The notes under the pieces were generated by a model. That model had not been told where the DNA came from. It saw only the letters and a list, made by a program, of their open reading frames with translations, and made no database searches. DNA of 64,000 nt from Halomonas sp. MCCC 1A13316 (GTDB lineage Bacteria > Pseudomonadota > Gammaproteobacteria > Pseudomonadales > Halomonadaceae): contig NZ_CP053382.1 of NCBI RefSeq assembly GCF_014931605.1, positions 372,001 to 436,000 of the forward strand, in the 5' to 3' direction. Both the position numbers and the translations under genes were made by a program. This document shows positions 40,426-51,200 of the stretch, one piece after another (positions within the stretch are counted from its first letter, which is position 1; each line of letters opens with the position of its first letter).

Positions 40426-42273
40426 ATGAGTACCATCCGTCTGACAATGGCCCAGGCGCTGGTCAGATATCTGGCGGCCCAGCGCGTCGAATATGAAGGT
40501 CGCGAGGTCCCGTTGTTCGAGGGTGTCTTCGCCATCTTCGGCCACGGTAATGTGGCCGGTCTGGGCGAGGCGCTCTATCACGCACGGGACGAGCTGCCGA
40601 CTCTGCGTGCCCACAATGAGCAGACCATGGCTCATGCCGCCATCGCCTTCGCCAAGGCCAATGGCCGTCGGCGGCTGATGGCTGCCACCAGCTCCATAGG
40701 GCCTGGGGCCACCAACATGGTCACCGCTGCGGCCCTGGCCCATGCCAACCGTCTGCCTTTCCTGCTCCTGCCCGGCGATACCTTCGCCACGCGGGAACCC
40801 GACCCGGTGCTGCAGCAGGTGGAGCACTTCGGTGATCCTACCGTCACGGTCAACGACTGCTTCCGACCGGTGTCGCGCTTCTTCGACCGGATCTCCCGGC
40901 CTGAACAGTTGCTGACCAGCCTGCCCCAGGCCATCGCGACCCTGCTCGATCCTGAGCATTGCGGTCCTGCGACCCTGGCGTTGCCTCAGGATGTCCAGAC
41001 CTTTGCCTACGATTACCCCGAGCGTTTCTTTGCACCGAAAGTGCACCGCATTCGTCGCCCGCAGCCGGACCCCCGGGAACTGGAGACGGCGATCGCCGCC
41101 CTGGCCCGTGCCGAGCGGCCGCTGATTCTCGCTGGTGGTGGAGTGCACTATGCCGAGGCGTGTGAACGCCTCGGCGAGTTCGCCCATACACATGGTGTGC
41201 CGGTGGCCGAGACTCAGGCCGGCAAGGGCGCGCTGCCCGAGGCCCATCCCTGTGCCGTGGGAGGCATCGGCGTCACTGGCAGCGAGGCTGCCAATCGTCT
41301 GGCCGAGGAGGCGGACGTCATCCTTGCCGTGGGCACGCGTCTACAGGACTTCACCACCGGCTCGCGGGCGCTGTTCGAACGTGATGACCTGACCCTGCTG
41401 GCCCTTAACGTGGGACGCTTCGACAGTCAGAAGCACCATGCTCTGCCGTTGATCGGCGACGCCCTCGATGGCCTCGCGGCGCTGGACGCCGGTCTGTCCG
41501 AATGGCGGGCCTCCGACGCCTGGCGCGAGCGGGCCGGCAGCCTCAAGCGCGACTGGGCCGATGTGGTGGCCCGTGTCACCGCCGATGATGGCCGCGATCT
41601 GCCCACGGATGCTCAGGTGATCGGTGCCGTCAACCGCCAGGCCGGTGAGGATGGCACCGTGGTGTGCGCCGCCGGTGGCTTGCCGGGGGAACTGCACAAG
41701 CTATGGCAATGCGCCATCCCCCGCAGTTATCACGTGGAGTACGGTTACTCCTGCATGGGCTACGAGATCGCCGGAGGACTGGGGGTCAAGCTGGCGCGGC
41801 CCGAGCGCGAGGTGTTCGTTCTGGTGGGCGACGGCTCTTACCTGATGCACAACTCGGAGCTGGCCACCTCGGTGATGCTGGGTCACAAGCTCATCGTGGT
41901 GGTGCTCGACAACCGCGGCTTTGGCTGCATCAACCGTCTGCAGCAGGCCACCGGAGGTGCCGGCTTCAACAACCTGCTTGGCGACTGCCGCACGGTGCCC
42001 GAGGGCGCGCCGAAGACCGACTTCGCCTCCCATGCCCGCTCGCTGGGCTGCCAGGCCGAGAGCGTGCGTGGCATTCAGGAACTGGAGGCGGCGCTGATCC
42101 GGGCTCGCCAGGCCAGCTGGACTTATGTCATCGCCCTGGATACCGATCCCCTGCCCAGCACCGCCGAGGGTGGCGCCTGGTGGGAGGTGGCCGTGCCCGA
42201 GGTGTCACGTCGTGAGCAAGTCAATGACGCCTATGCGGGTTATCGCGAGGCCAAGCGGCGCCAATATCGCTGA
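40426..42273 (+). CDS. iolD: 3D-(3,5/4)-trihydroxycyclohexane-1,2-dione acylhydrolase
   Basis: 615 residues, thiamine-diphosphate-dependent. N-terminal Pyr domain with HNEQTMAHAAIAFAKAN, the SSIGPGATNMVTAAALAHA block, and C-terminal TPP-binding GDGSYLMHNSELATSVMLGHK with VLDNRGFGCINRLQ. Ring-opening step of inositol catabolism, giving 5-deoxy-glucuronate, which IolB isomerises. It starts two bases after the iolC stop, so translationally linked. Confidence 0.96.
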   Translation: MSTIRLTMAQALVRYLAAQRVEYEGREVPLFEGVFAIFGHGNVAGLGEALYHARDELPTLRAHNEQTMAHAAIAFAKANGRRRLMAATSSIGPGATNMVTAAALAHANRLPFLLLPGDTFATREPDPVLQQVEHFGDPTVTVNDCFRPVSRFFDRISRPEQLLTSLPQAIATLLDPEHCGPATLALPQDVQTFAYDYPERFFAPKVHRIRRPQPDPRELETAIAALARAERPLILAGGGVHYAEACERLGEFAHTHGVPVAETQAGKGALPEAHPCAVGGIGVTGSEAANRLAEEADVILAVGTRLQDFTTGSRALFERDDLTLLALNVGRFDSQKHHALPLIGDALDGLAALDAGLSEWRASDAWRERAGSLKRDWADVVARVTADDGRDLPTDAQVIGAVNRQAGEDGTVVCAAGGLPGELHKLWQCAIPRSYHVEYGYSCMGYEIAGGLGVKLARPEREVFVLVGDGSYLMHNSELATSVMLGHKLIVVVLDNRGFGCINRLQQATGGAGFNNLLGDCRTVPEGAPKTDFASHARSLGCQAESVRGIQELEAALIRARQASWTYVIALDTDPLPSTAEGGAWWEVAVPEVSRREQVNDAYAGYREAKRRQYR

Positions 42274-42354
42274 GTAAAGGGCCAGCACCCTTCAATCTCT
42301 CCATCGACACAAACGGCGGGGGCCGCTGGGCCCGCCGCAAGAAGGAGCACGCGG

Positions 42355-43257
42355 ATGTCCACAGTACGCCTGGGAATCAACCCCCTGACCTGGACCAACG
42401 ATGACTTGCCCAGCCTTGGCGCCAACACGCCGCTAGAGACCTGCCTCAGCGAGGGGCGCGAGGCGGGCTTCGCTGGTTTCGAACTGGGCAACAAGTTTCC
42501 ACGCACACCGGAGGCGCTCTCCGCCGTGTTGGGGCAGCACGATCTGGCGCTGGTATCCGGCTGGTATTCGGCTCGCCTGCTCGAGCGTAGCCCGGAGGAA
42601 GAGATCGAGGCGCTCCAGGGGCATCTTCAGTTGCTCAAGCAGTGTGGCGCCAAGGTCATGGTGTTTTGCGAGGTAAGCCGCTGCATTCACGGCGACCAGG
42701 GCGTTCCACTCTCTCGGCGCCATCACCTGGGTGACGCCGACTGGCGGCGCCTCACCGAAGGCCTGAATGTGGTGGGTGATTATCTCAAGGAGCAGGGAGT
42801 GCACCTGGCCTATCACCATCACCTGGGTACCGTGGTGGAGAGCCAGGAAGACGTGGAACGCATGCTCGACAATACCCAAGACTGCGTGGGCCTACTGCTC
42901 GACCTGGGCCACCTGTGCGGCGCCGGCGGCGACCCGCTGGCCATCGCCAAGCGCTACGCTCCGCGGGTGGTGCATGTGCACTGCAAGGACGTGCGCTTCG
43001 GCGTGCTCAAGGAGCTACGCAACCGCGACAAGAGCTTCCTCGACGGAGTGCTCGACGGCCTGTTCACCGTGCCGGGGGATGGCGATATCGACTTCCTGCC
43101 CACTCTGGCCCACCTGCAGGAGACCGGTTATGAGGGCTGGCTGGTGGTGGAGGCCGAACAGGACCCCGAGGTGGCCCACCCGCTCACGTATGCCCGACTG
43201 GGTTACCGCAATCTGCGCGGCCTGGCCGAAGCGGCCGGCTTTCGCATTGCCGGCTGA
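42355..43257 (+). CDS. iolE: inosose dehydratase
   Basis: 300 residues, xylose-isomerase-like TIM barrel. MSTVRLGINPLTWTNDDLP at the N-terminus, ELGNKFP, YHHHLGTVVESQEDVERML, LLDLGHLCGAGGDPLAIAKRYAPRVVHVHCKD (metal ligands Glu/Asp/His) and the C-terminal VVEAEQDPEVAHP. It removes water from scyllo-inosose, giving the substrate of IolD. 81 bp separate it from iolD, with an AAGGAG site before the ATG. Confidence 0.96.
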   Translation: MSTVRLGINPLTWTNDDLPSLGANTPLETCLSEGREAGFAGFELGNKFPRTPEALSAVLGQHDLALVSGWYSARLLERSPEEEIEALQGHLQLLKQCGAKVMVFCEVSRCIHGDQGVPLSRRHHLGDADWRRLTEGLNVVGDYLKEQGVHLAYHHHLGTVVESQEDVERMLDNTQDCVGLLLDLGHLCGAGGDPLAIAKRYAPRVVHVHCKDVRFGVLKELRNRDKSFLDGVLDGLFTVPGDGDIDFLPTLAHLQETGYEGWLVVEAEQDPEVAHPLTYARLGYRNLRGLAEAAGFRIAG

Positions 43258-43288
43258 ATTCCACCGTTTTCAATATCTGGAGAGAGCC

Positions 43289-44791
43289 ATGAACAGCATC
43301 TCGCATTTCCTTGATGGTTGCATCGTCCCTGGCCGTAGCAGCCGTACCGCCCCGGTCTACAATCCGGCCACTGGCGAACAGAGCGCCGAGGTGTCGCTGG
43401 CCTCTGCTGACGAGACCCGCGAGGCGGTTCGCATTGCCCACGCAGCCTTTACGTCCTGGTCGAAGGTCACGCCGCTCAAGCGCTCGCGCATCCTGTTCAA
43501 GTTTAAGGGGCTGGTCGAGGAGCACGCTGACGAATTGGCGCGGCTGATTTCCAGTGAACACGGCAAGGTCTTCTCCGACGCCAAGGGCGAGGTGATTCGC
43601 GGGCTGGAGGTGGTGGAGTTCGCCTGCGGTATCCCGCACCTGCAGAAGGGCGAGCACTCCATGAACGTGGGCACCGGAGTGGATAGCTACTCCATGATGC
43701 AGCCCCTGGGGGTTTGTGCCGGCATCTCGCCGTTCAATTTTCCGGCCATGGTGCCGATGTGGATGTTCCCTATCTCCCTGGCCTGCGGCAACACCTTCGT
43801 GATGAAGCCCTCCGAGAAGGACCCGTCCACGCCGATGCGCCTGGCCGAGCTCCTTCTGGAGGCTGGCCTGCCCGATGGCGTCTTCAACGTGGTCAACGGT
43901 GACAAGGAGTCGGTAGACGTGCTGCTCACCGACGAGCGTGTCCAGGCGGTGAGCTTCGTCGGCTCCACCCCCGTGGCCGAGTACATCTATGCCACCGCTT
44001 CCGCCCACGGCAAGCGCGTCCAGGCATTGGGCGGGGCCAAGAACCACATGGTGATCATGCCCGACGCCGACCTGGACCAGGCCGTCGGAGCACTGATGGG
44101 CGCCGCCTTCGGCTCTGCCGGTGAGCGCTGTATGGCCATTTCCGTCGCCGTGCCGGTGGGCGAGGAGACCGCCCAGCGCCTTCGCGAGAAGCTGATCGGT
44201 AAGCTCGACGAACTGCGTGTCGGGCCCGGGCTGGTGGAGGGCCCCGATAACGACATGGGCCCGCTGGTCACCCGCGAGCATCTGCAGAAGGTTCGCGACT
44301 ATATTCAGACCGGCGTGGACGAGGGGGCCGAGCTGGTGGTTGACGGCCGTGAGGTTGTGATCGAGGGGGCCAAAGACGGCTTTTTCATCGGCGGCACCCT
44401 GTTCGACCACGTCAAGCCGGGCATGCGTATTCACAGCGAGGAAATCTTCGGGCCGGTGCTGGCCATCGCCCGCGCTGCCAGCTTCGATGACGCGGTCAAG
44501 ATGATCAACGATCACGAGTTCGGCAACGGCACCGCCATCTTCACCCGCGACGGTGACGCCGCTCGCCAGTACTGCGAGCAGATCCAGGTGGGCATGGTCG
44601 GTGTGAACGTGCCGATCCCGGTACCCATGGCCTTCCACAGTTTCGGTGGTTGGAAGCGTTCCCTGTTCGGTCCACTGCATATGCACGGCCCGGATGGCGT
44701 GCGCTTCAATACCCGCATGAAGACCATCACTCAGCGTTGGCCCAGCGGTATCCGGGAGGAGACCAACCACTTCACCATGCCGACACACTGA
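43289..44791 (+). CDS. iolA: methylmalonate-semialdehyde dehydrogenase, CoA-acylating
   Basis: 500 residues from ATG at 43289 with GGAGAGAG upstream; the long in-frame extension is iolE's shadow and not used. Aldehyde dehydrogenase fold: FNFPAMVPMWMFP, SFVGSTPVAEYIY, GGAKNHMVIMPDADLDQ and catalytic Cys in GSAGERCMAIS, then GPLVTREHL. IolA/MmsA oxidises malonic semialdehyde to acetyl-CoA and CO2, the last enzyme of the inositol route, and may serve valine breakdown too. Last gene of the rightward unit. Confidence 0.96.
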   Translation: MNSISHFLDGCIVPGRSSRTAPVYNPATGEQSAEVSLASADETREAVRIAHAAFTSWSKVTPLKRSRILFKFKGLVEEHADELARLISSEHGKVFSDAKGEVIRGLEVVEFACGIPHLQKGEHSMNVGTGVDSYSMMQPLGVCAGISPFNFPAMVPMWMFPISLACGNTFVMKPSEKDPSTPMRLAELLLEAGLPDGVFNVVNGDKESVDVLLTDERVQAVSFVGSTPVAEYIYATASAHGKRVQALGGAKNHMVIMPDADLDQAVGALMGAAFGSAGERCMAISVAVPVGEETAQRLREKLIGKLDELRVGPGLVEGPDNDMGPLVTREHLQKVRDYIQTGVDEGAELVVDGREVVIEGAKDGFFIGGTLFDHVKPGMRIHSEEIFGPVLAIARAASFDDAVKMINDHEFGNGTAIFTRDGDAARQYCEQIQVGMVGVNVPIPVPMAFHSFGGWKRSLFGPLHMHGPDGVRFNTRMKTITQRWPSGIREETNHFTMPTH

Positions 44792-44806
44792 GCAAAAAAC
44801 GACAAC

Positions 44807-44832
44807 GCCCCGGCATCGTGAACTGCCGGGGC
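44807..44832 (+). terminator. hairpin after iolA
   Basis: GCCCCGGCA at 44807-44815 and TGCCGGGGC at 44824-44832 pair around an 8-nt loop, 16 nt after the iolA stop. No T tract follows, so termination would have to be Rho-aided or weak. Confidence 0.5.
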
Positions 44833-45274
44833 ACCTTGGTTGGGTACCTTGGGGCGTTAACGCAACGGCCGGTATACTGTCCTCTGCTGCCTTTTACCCG
44901 CCGCATTCCTCAAGGTTCGGACCGAACGGCCTGAAGCGGTTGGCCGGTGGCATCACTCATCCGGATCGGTTGCTCCGGCGTTAGAGCCTGCTCAGCAATG
45001 CCTGGGTGCAGCTTTTTTCGCTTTAATATTGTTACCCGGAATCAATCTCGACCTTCATGACTCCTACCGCAGGTTTGGCCACCCGGGCCCCTGCACGTTA
45101 ATTTTTTTATGGTCCAACTCGCGGCTGAGGCAACAACCCATAGCTGTGACGCGGCTCTGGATTATTGCCCCGCCCGAGTGGGCGAGGGGGGCCGCCGGTT
45201 TTCCCTCAAGCTATGCCTTATCCTGCCGATATAGGAAAAATTATTGTTGAGGTTATGGCAGTCTTGAGGTGGTC
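44833..45274. other. 442-bp gap between iol unit and recombinase trio
   Basis: No gene I can support. GTTCGG-A-CCGAAC (44915-44927) is a short palindrome, and two T-rich stretches lie near 45009 and 45104. The boundary of the inserted trio must lie here, but I see no clear direct repeat to mark it. A promoter for the trio is expected near the AT-rich 45220-45260. Confidence 0.4.
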
Positions 45275-45802
45275 GTGGAGAAGCTGTCGCTCTCGAAAAT
45301 CAAATCCCCATCCGGTGCGCTCGGTGAGATCGAGCGGGTCACCGTTGCCATCACGAATCAACTGCCCGTGACAGCGTGGTTGGATGTGGAGCTGGTAGAA
45401 ATACTGCTGAAGTACCATCCCGTATTCGTTCGCAAGGTCTCCCGTCACTATGAAGTGGTAAGCGGCTTCCGGGCTTTTCATACGGTCAGCACCCTGCTGG
45501 AAAGCGATGAAGAGATCCGAGTTCGAATCACGAGCGCGGAGGAACCCAGCCTGGTGAGAGGCGCCCTGTTCGAACTCTTCTCGCATAGTCTGATGCACTG
45601 CGCAGATGCGATGGAAGCCAGGGAGCGTGTCTATCAACAGTTGAAAAAGTTATCTACCTCTCTGCGAGATAAATACGGCATCAGGAAGCCAACCCAACTA
45701 TCGACCCGTGAACTCAAGGCCATCATGGGGCTTGAGGGGCGGCGGATAGCGCCTTCCAAAAGGCGGAAGTCCGAGCTACAGCGGATCATGGAGTCGCGGT
45801 GA
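45275..45802 (+). CDS. ParB-like nuclease-fold protein, first gene of recombinase trio
   Basis: 175 residues from GTG at 45275 (GTG at 45269 also possible); GAGG lies 5-9 nt upstream. The part RHYEVVSGFRAFHTVSTLL fits the ParB/Srx-fold signature (Y-x-[VI]-[IV]-x-G-x-R-R-x-x-A), and the N-terminal half gives DVELVEILLKYHPVFVRKV as the preceding helix-strand. The C-terminus is basic with a helical tail (SKRRKSELQRI), suiting DNA contact. Less GC-rich than the two following genes. Its stop overlaps the next start in TGATG, so the products are made together. Confidence 0.6.
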   Translation: MEKLSLSKIKSPSGALGEIERVTVAITNQLPVTAWLDVELVEILLKYHPVFVRKVSRHYEVVSGFRAFHTVSTLLESDEEIRVRITSAEEPSLVRGALFELFSHSLMHCADAMEARERVYQQLKKLSTSLRDKYGIRKPTQLSTRELKAIMGLEGRRIAPSKRRKSELQRIMESR

Positions 45803-48285
45803 TGGTGCCGGAGATGGATCTTCAACGACTCGCGGAACTCAGTGCGGCTACACCGGCCCGCCTCGGCAAGTTACTTGCGCTGCTAAAGGCGCCGGCGGAT
45901 TTGACTCAGCTCATCCTGGTCATGACCAACCTGAAGCGGGCACTTCGGTCAGTTGAGGGCACTCCCGGCATACGGAAGGATGTTGATGAGGGGGGTGGGG
46001 AGGCCTGTAGCCTCCTTCATTACCTACCGGAGATAGCTCGGCTGGTCGCTGCCCTGGAGGCCTGTGACCGAAGTCAGTGTCCGGCGGCCTGGCTGGATCA
46101 GTCAGGCAAGCAGCGAGGCATCATCGATGCCCATCCCGAGTGGGCGATGCTCATTCTGCGACCCGAGGCGGAATGCCATGCCAGTGCTGCCTACTGGCAG
46201 CACGCCGGTATTGTCATCCTATGCTCAGTGATTCAGCGAACACGGCATCAGGCACGCATCGGCTCTGAGGTTTCCCTCGCCTGTCGCAATATCCGTGATA
46301 TAGGCAGTGGTAAAAAATCACTCGCTCTCCTGCATGAGATCGAGGTCGGTGCCACGCTCGATAGCTATCGTGCTGTTGCTTTACTGGAGGATGACCAGCC
46401 TATTGAGGGCCTTGCCGGCATTGAGCTGCTGGTTCGAAAAGTCGTCAACCACAAGGGGAAAACCAGAGAGGGAGGGGGAGGCGGAAATCGATCGGCTCGG
46501 CTGGTGGAAAGGCAGGTCGTCGTAACTGATGACAGCGATGAAGAGCGCGAAGGCCCGGCTCAGTCGGTACTGTTATGGGAGTCGGTAGGGGACGAGCAGG
46601 CACAGAGCCGACAGCGGATGGTGGGCTTGCATCCGAAGGAGGCCCAGACATTACGCGCGGTTTCCTTCACGGAGAGCAGGGCGTCTCCGACATCGGGTTT
46701 TGATCTGCGTGACCTGATCAGGCGGCAGGATAGCCAAGTCAAGCACATCAGCCAGGCCAACCAACGGCTTCCCTATCGCTACTCCAGCCTCAGCCGGTCC
46801 GAGCTGGCGTTGGCAGCGAAGGCTGCCTTCCAACTCTTCACCGGTCGGGAGCGCTTTGCGCAGCGTGACGAGGAGGGCGTTTACGCCGGCCTGCTGCTGA
46901 TGCTGATGATCTGGCTCGGACGCCCGGTCGAGCAACTTCTCGCCATGCGGGTCTATGCCCATCGGAACGAGTTGCCCCAGCAGCGAAAGGGGTTGCTCGC
47001 ATTCCTGCAAGCGGAGCATGCGTTCGTTCTGCCCATCCCCTCACCCGAGACGCGTAACAGCCTTCAGGACGATGCCAAGAAACTGCTCTACAAGGCCGGT
47101 GACAGCGCTCCCGCTCTGGTGGATGACGTCGTCATCGTGGCAAGCCCTGTACGGATAGAACAGTACATCTCGCGACTGGGGCTGATGCGCAAGCCACGGA
47201 CGAAATATTGTGAGCTGTTTCCGGAGACGCAGCGAGCTGCCATCGAAGGGGCGATGCGGGCGGCCGTGTCTAGGATCAATCGCGCCAATCGTATGCGGCT
47301 GACGCCGCTGCGAATCAGTCAGGTACTGTTTGACGAAATCGCCCAGCAATCAAATGACTGGGTGGAGGCGTACTTGCTGACCGGGCATCGTTTCACGATT
47401 TCCGAGGTGGCTGCCCATTACTACAGCATGCCGGCTGGCTACCTGGAGAAGCGCTATCACGATGCCGTGGTGGGGTTGCGCAACGACATCTATCGCTACC
47501 TCGGTGTCGACGAGAAACATTTCCACTCCTTCAAGCAGGTCGTCGATAACCGCGGAGACCATGGCAGCAAGCTGAACATCAAGTCGCCATTGCTCGTCCG
47601 TCTGGTCAAGCATCTGAAGCATGAACTGCGAGCGGCTCGACGCTTCCCTCCCGGGGAAGAGAGCTGGCGGCTGATCCATAACAGTTTCGTGGCGTACATC
47701 GCTTTCTGGATTCTGTTTTCGACCGGTTATCGCGCCGTCAATGACCTGGTCTTTCGCTGGCGGGAAATCGATCTTTCCACGGGCTTTCTGGTCATCTCCG
47801 ACAAGGACGATGAAACCATAAGTCAGGCGCGCGTGGTCTGGCTGTTGCCGGAGCTGTGCGAGCAGCTGCGCCGCTATGCCAGCCATCTTGAGATGCTGCA
47901 GGCGCGACTCTATCGGCGAGAAGCGCTTTGCGAGCATATCGAAGACGTGCTGAGTGAGCCGCGGCCGAGCGTACCGCTGATGTTTTTTATCAGCGATAGC
48001 TGGCAGATGGTGAAACTGTCGCCGGAGAACCTGCGTCGACAGGTGCCGCTCTTCACGCTGCCGATCAACAGCAGCCGGCACTATCTGCGCAGCGCCCTGC
48101 GCGCCGAGGGCATCCGGGGCGAGCTGGTCAATGCTTTCATGGGGCATGCCCAGCAAGGCCAGGAACCTTTCGGTGCGTTCTCGTCGATCACGCCGGTCGA
48201 GATGTATCGCGAGCTGGCCGCCACGCTCGGCAAGCTGTGCCAGATGGCCGGCTGGACGGTGCAGCAGGGACTTGCCGATGGCTGA
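45802..48285 (+). CDS. large tyrosine-recombinase-like protein (827 aa), second gene of trio
   Basis: 827 residues from the ATG in TGATG; GTG at 45799 is an alternative. The C-terminal ~200 residues look like a tyrosine recombinase catalytic domain: Arg in FSTGYRAVNDLVFRW (R644), HYLR in SSRHYLRSALRAEG (H760, R763), MGHA (H782) and a Tyr in VEMYREL (Y802). H-to-Tyr spacing is about 20 residues instead of the usual 9-10 because of an insertion GQEPFGAFSSITP. The first ~600 residues match no family I recognise. Either an active recombinase with a modified active-site loop or a catalytically altered partner of the next protein. Confidence 0.75.
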   Translation: MVPEMDLQRLAELSAATPARLGKLLALLKAPADLTQLILVMTNLKRALRSVEGTPGIRKDVDEGGGEACSLLHYLPEIARLVAALEACDRSQCPAAWLDQSGKQRGIIDAHPEWAMLILRPEAECHASAAYWQHAGIVILCSVIQRTRHQARIGSEVSLACRNIRDIGSGKKSLALLHEIEVGATLDSYRAVALLEDDQPIEGLAGIELLVRKVVNHKGKTREGGGGGNRSARLVERQVVVTDDSDEEREGPAQSVLLWESVGDEQAQSRQRMVGLHPKEAQTLRAVSFTESRASPTSGFDLRDLIRRQDSQVKHISQANQRLPYRYSSLSRSELALAAKAAFQLFTGRERFAQRDEEGVYAGLLLMLMIWLGRPVEQLLAMRVYAHRNELPQQRKGLLAFLQAEHAFVLPIPSPETRNSLQDDAKKLLYKAGDSAPALVDDVVIVASPVRIEQYISRLGLMRKPRTKYCELFPETQRAAIEGAMRAAVSRINRANRMRLTPLRISQVLFDEIAQQSNDWVEAYLLTGHRFTISEVAAHYYSMPAGYLEKRYHDAVVGLRNDIYRYLGVDEKHFHSFKQVVDNRGDHGSKLNIKSPLLVRLVKHLKHELRAARRFPPGEESWRLIHNSFVAYIAFWILFSTGYRAVNDLVFRWREIDLSTGFLVISDKDDETISQARVVWLLPELCEQLRRYASHLEMLQARLYRREALCEHIEDVLSEPRPSVPLMFFISDSWQMVKLSPENLRRQVPLFTLPINSSRHYLRSALRAEGIRGELVNAFMGHAQQGQEPFGAFSSITPVEMYRELAATLGKLCQMAGWTVQQGLADG

Positions 48286-51200
48286 CCGGATGGAGTCGGT
48301 ATGGAGCGGCTGGAAACTGCTTGAAATCCCCGAAGGGGCGGGGGGCGCCGAGGCGCGGCATCGCCAGCACCTGATAACTCGGCGCCGCCATCAACTGGCG
48401 GTCCTTGCACTGCTGTGGCAAACGCATCCCGAGCTGATTCGTGGCGAACCGAATGTCCAGCTATCGCCAGACATCACGCAGCAGTGGGAGGCGTCTCTGC
48501 AAGCGGGCGGCAGCGGCTCGGTGGTGGAGATCCGTCACAAGGTCAATTTCCTCTCGCTGGGGCTTTCTCGCGGCCAGCGGGAACTGGGCTGGGACGTGGT
48601 GGTGCCGGCGCCGCTGCGGCTGGTCAGGCCGTCGGCCAGCTCCTTCACACCGACCTCCTTTGCCGGTTTGAGCCTCTACCGCGACTGGTGTCGGCATACC
48701 GACAAGGCGCTTCAGCAGTCGGCCTTCCGGACGCTCCTACAGCAAGGCAATGGAGGCAAAGGCCACCGCAGACTCGAGCCTGAGATGATCAGCTGGGGCC
48801 TGTTTCTCTATCTGGTAATCACACGAGACGGATTGCTGGGTAGCAAGCACCTGAACTCGCTGCCGCTGGCAACTGCGACGCTGGCAATGCATGCAACGAA
48901 GGCCTGGCTGGTACTGCACGAGGCGGTGCCGGACGACATGCCCGGCAAGGTGCCGCCACGTAGCCGCTGGCTGCTGGGGGTACCGACCCTGACGGTATTG
49001 ATGCGCCATGTGGCTCGTTTCGGCGCACCCGCCGAGAGTGCAAGCGGCTACCAAGCGGCCAAGGCATACACCCAGAAGGCGTGGCGTCATTTCTGCCGTG
49101 CCGTCGGCGCCGAGGAGATGTTGCTCTCGGCGTGCCAGAGCTATGCCGCGACCGCCTTTCGCCTCCATGTCCCCGAGTACCTGGTCAATAGTTCGCTCGG
49201 CAAGCACATGGGGACCGCGCTCACGGAAACGCGCTGGCAGCAGCTGCTCGGCGGCGGGTATGTCACGCATGCGGTCCCGGGAGGCGGGGCGATACCGGAT
49301 GAGGAATCGACCCGTGACACAGGGCTGGCGCCGGTGGCGCAGATAACAGCGGAGCAGCACGGACGGGACCAGCCGCTTTATCAGGCGCGAGCGCTGCTGA
49401 AATCGCTGCACAACGCATTTTACAAGCGCCGCGATCAGAAGCGGCTGAGCTTCGGGGCGATTTCCGGTGAACTGCAAAATGCCATCGCGGATGCCCAGCG
49501 CATGGCGTCGATCGCCGAGTGCCTCTGCCGCTGGCTGCTCTTCCTGCATCAGAAACAGAAGCGCAAGCAGTCGACGCTCTACAAGTATCTCGGCGTGACG
49601 ATGCCGCTGCTTCAGGCCATGGGGAATACGCCGGTCGATCAGGAGCGGCTGGCCATGCTGGTGGAGGCCTACCAGTACGTCGTGGAGCAGGCCAGGACGG
49701 AGAAGAATCGCCACTATCGCTGGGCGGTGCTGCGCTCCTTCCATGCGTTTCTTGTCGCGGATCTGGGGTTGGCCAACGTGACCATGGAATTCAGCGGCGC
49801 CGGCGCGAGCGTGGCCCACCATGCCGATGCCAACTGCTTGTCGGAAGAGGAGTACTGTCTGGTGGCCAGGCACCTCATCTCCCAATCCGACAGCCTGGGG
49901 GAGATTCGCCACTGGGCGTTCGTGCTGGGGTTCCGGGCTGGCCTGCGAATCGGCGAGGCGCTCTCCATCCAGCTGGACGATATCCTGCTCCACCCCAGGC
50001 TGAAAGAGACCGAGGTCATCCTGCTCATTCGCAACAGTGTCTACGTCGGGATCAAGAGTCAGGATTCGCGTCGCCAGCTGCCGCTGCATCTTCTGCTGAC
50101 CAATAGCGAGCTGGAGGCTTTCAAAGCCTTTGTTGCCAATCGGCATGCGGTGGCCAGGCATGGACGCATCATGCTGCTGGGAGAGGGGGGGGATGCGGTG
50201 GCTCCCTTGCGCGATGACCGGGTCCAGGCCGAGATCCACGACGCCATGCGTCGCCTCACCGGGGACCCCAGCCTGCGCTTCCACCATCTGCGACACTCGC
50301 TGGCCAACTATCTGTTGCTCTCCTTCCATAGTGTAGCGGTGCCCTGGGCGGTGCCTGCCCATCATGCCGCCCTCTGGAAAGAGGTGGCAGAGGGGCCATC
50401 ACGCTCGGGGTTGTATTTCATCGCTCAGGTGATGGGCCACGCGTCGCCCGATGTAACGCTGCGCAGCTACCTGCATTTCACCTGTCTGTTGCTGGATCAC
50501 TACTGCCACCGGCAGCCGACCTCGGTCGAGTGTGCTGAGCGACCCCATGCGGTTGCCCAATTGGAGCCCTTGACCCAGGTGATGGGCATCAAGCCGGCCA
50601 CGCTGCGCAAATGGAAAGAGCGCTTGGGGGACAACCCGCTACGCTGGCTCGGCAAGGCCTACCCGCAGTGCAAGATAAAGGATGTGGCCCTGCATGAGGT
50701 GGTGCCCCTACCGCCGCTTCCGACCACGCTGCAGCCTGAGCGCCACGGGCTTAGCCAGTTGTCACTGGAACAGGTCGAGGCTGCACTGGATCTTCTATCT
50801 CAGCGAGAACTGGTCGAGGTGGAGCGTATCTTCCAGCTTCGCCAAGGCGAGGCAGGGCGGTTGAGCGCTTGTGCGCTGCGGGTGCTCACGGCACGCACGC
50901 GGCGAGGCGATAGCGCGTTTCGTCATTATCGAACCACGGCCGGCAAGCTGCTGGCCCCGATCCGGGGGCGGGCTCCGCGTCTGCCGCTGCCTCACTCGCT
51001 GGCAGAACGCCAGATTGCCTATGCCATGTACCGCGTCATCTGGTCGCAGTGGTTCGAGCAGCAGCCGAAACAGCTGCGTGCGCATCTGCGTTTCTTCTAC
51101 CGTTTTCACCGTGCCACGGACGGTCACGTGTGGGTGCGCGACCTCGATGCCGGCCTGGCTTTTGTGGGGTGGGTGCTGAGCTTGAATCCCGGCATCGGGG

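Noticed and set aside
43184..44788. 534-codon minus-strand frame opposite iolA
   Set aside because: A shadow of GC-rich iolA codons; His/Gly-rich with no motif. iolA is certain by its catalytic motifs.
44915..44927. Short palindrome GTTCGG-A-CCGAAC, considered as a recombinase core site
   Set aside because: Short GC-rich palindromes are frequent at this base composition, and no second copy was seen on the other side of the trio.
48737..50365. 542-codon minus-strand frame opposite the 1074-residue recombinase
   Set aside because: Gln/His/Arg-rich antisense shadow of the recombinase gene, which carries a full catalytic motif set.
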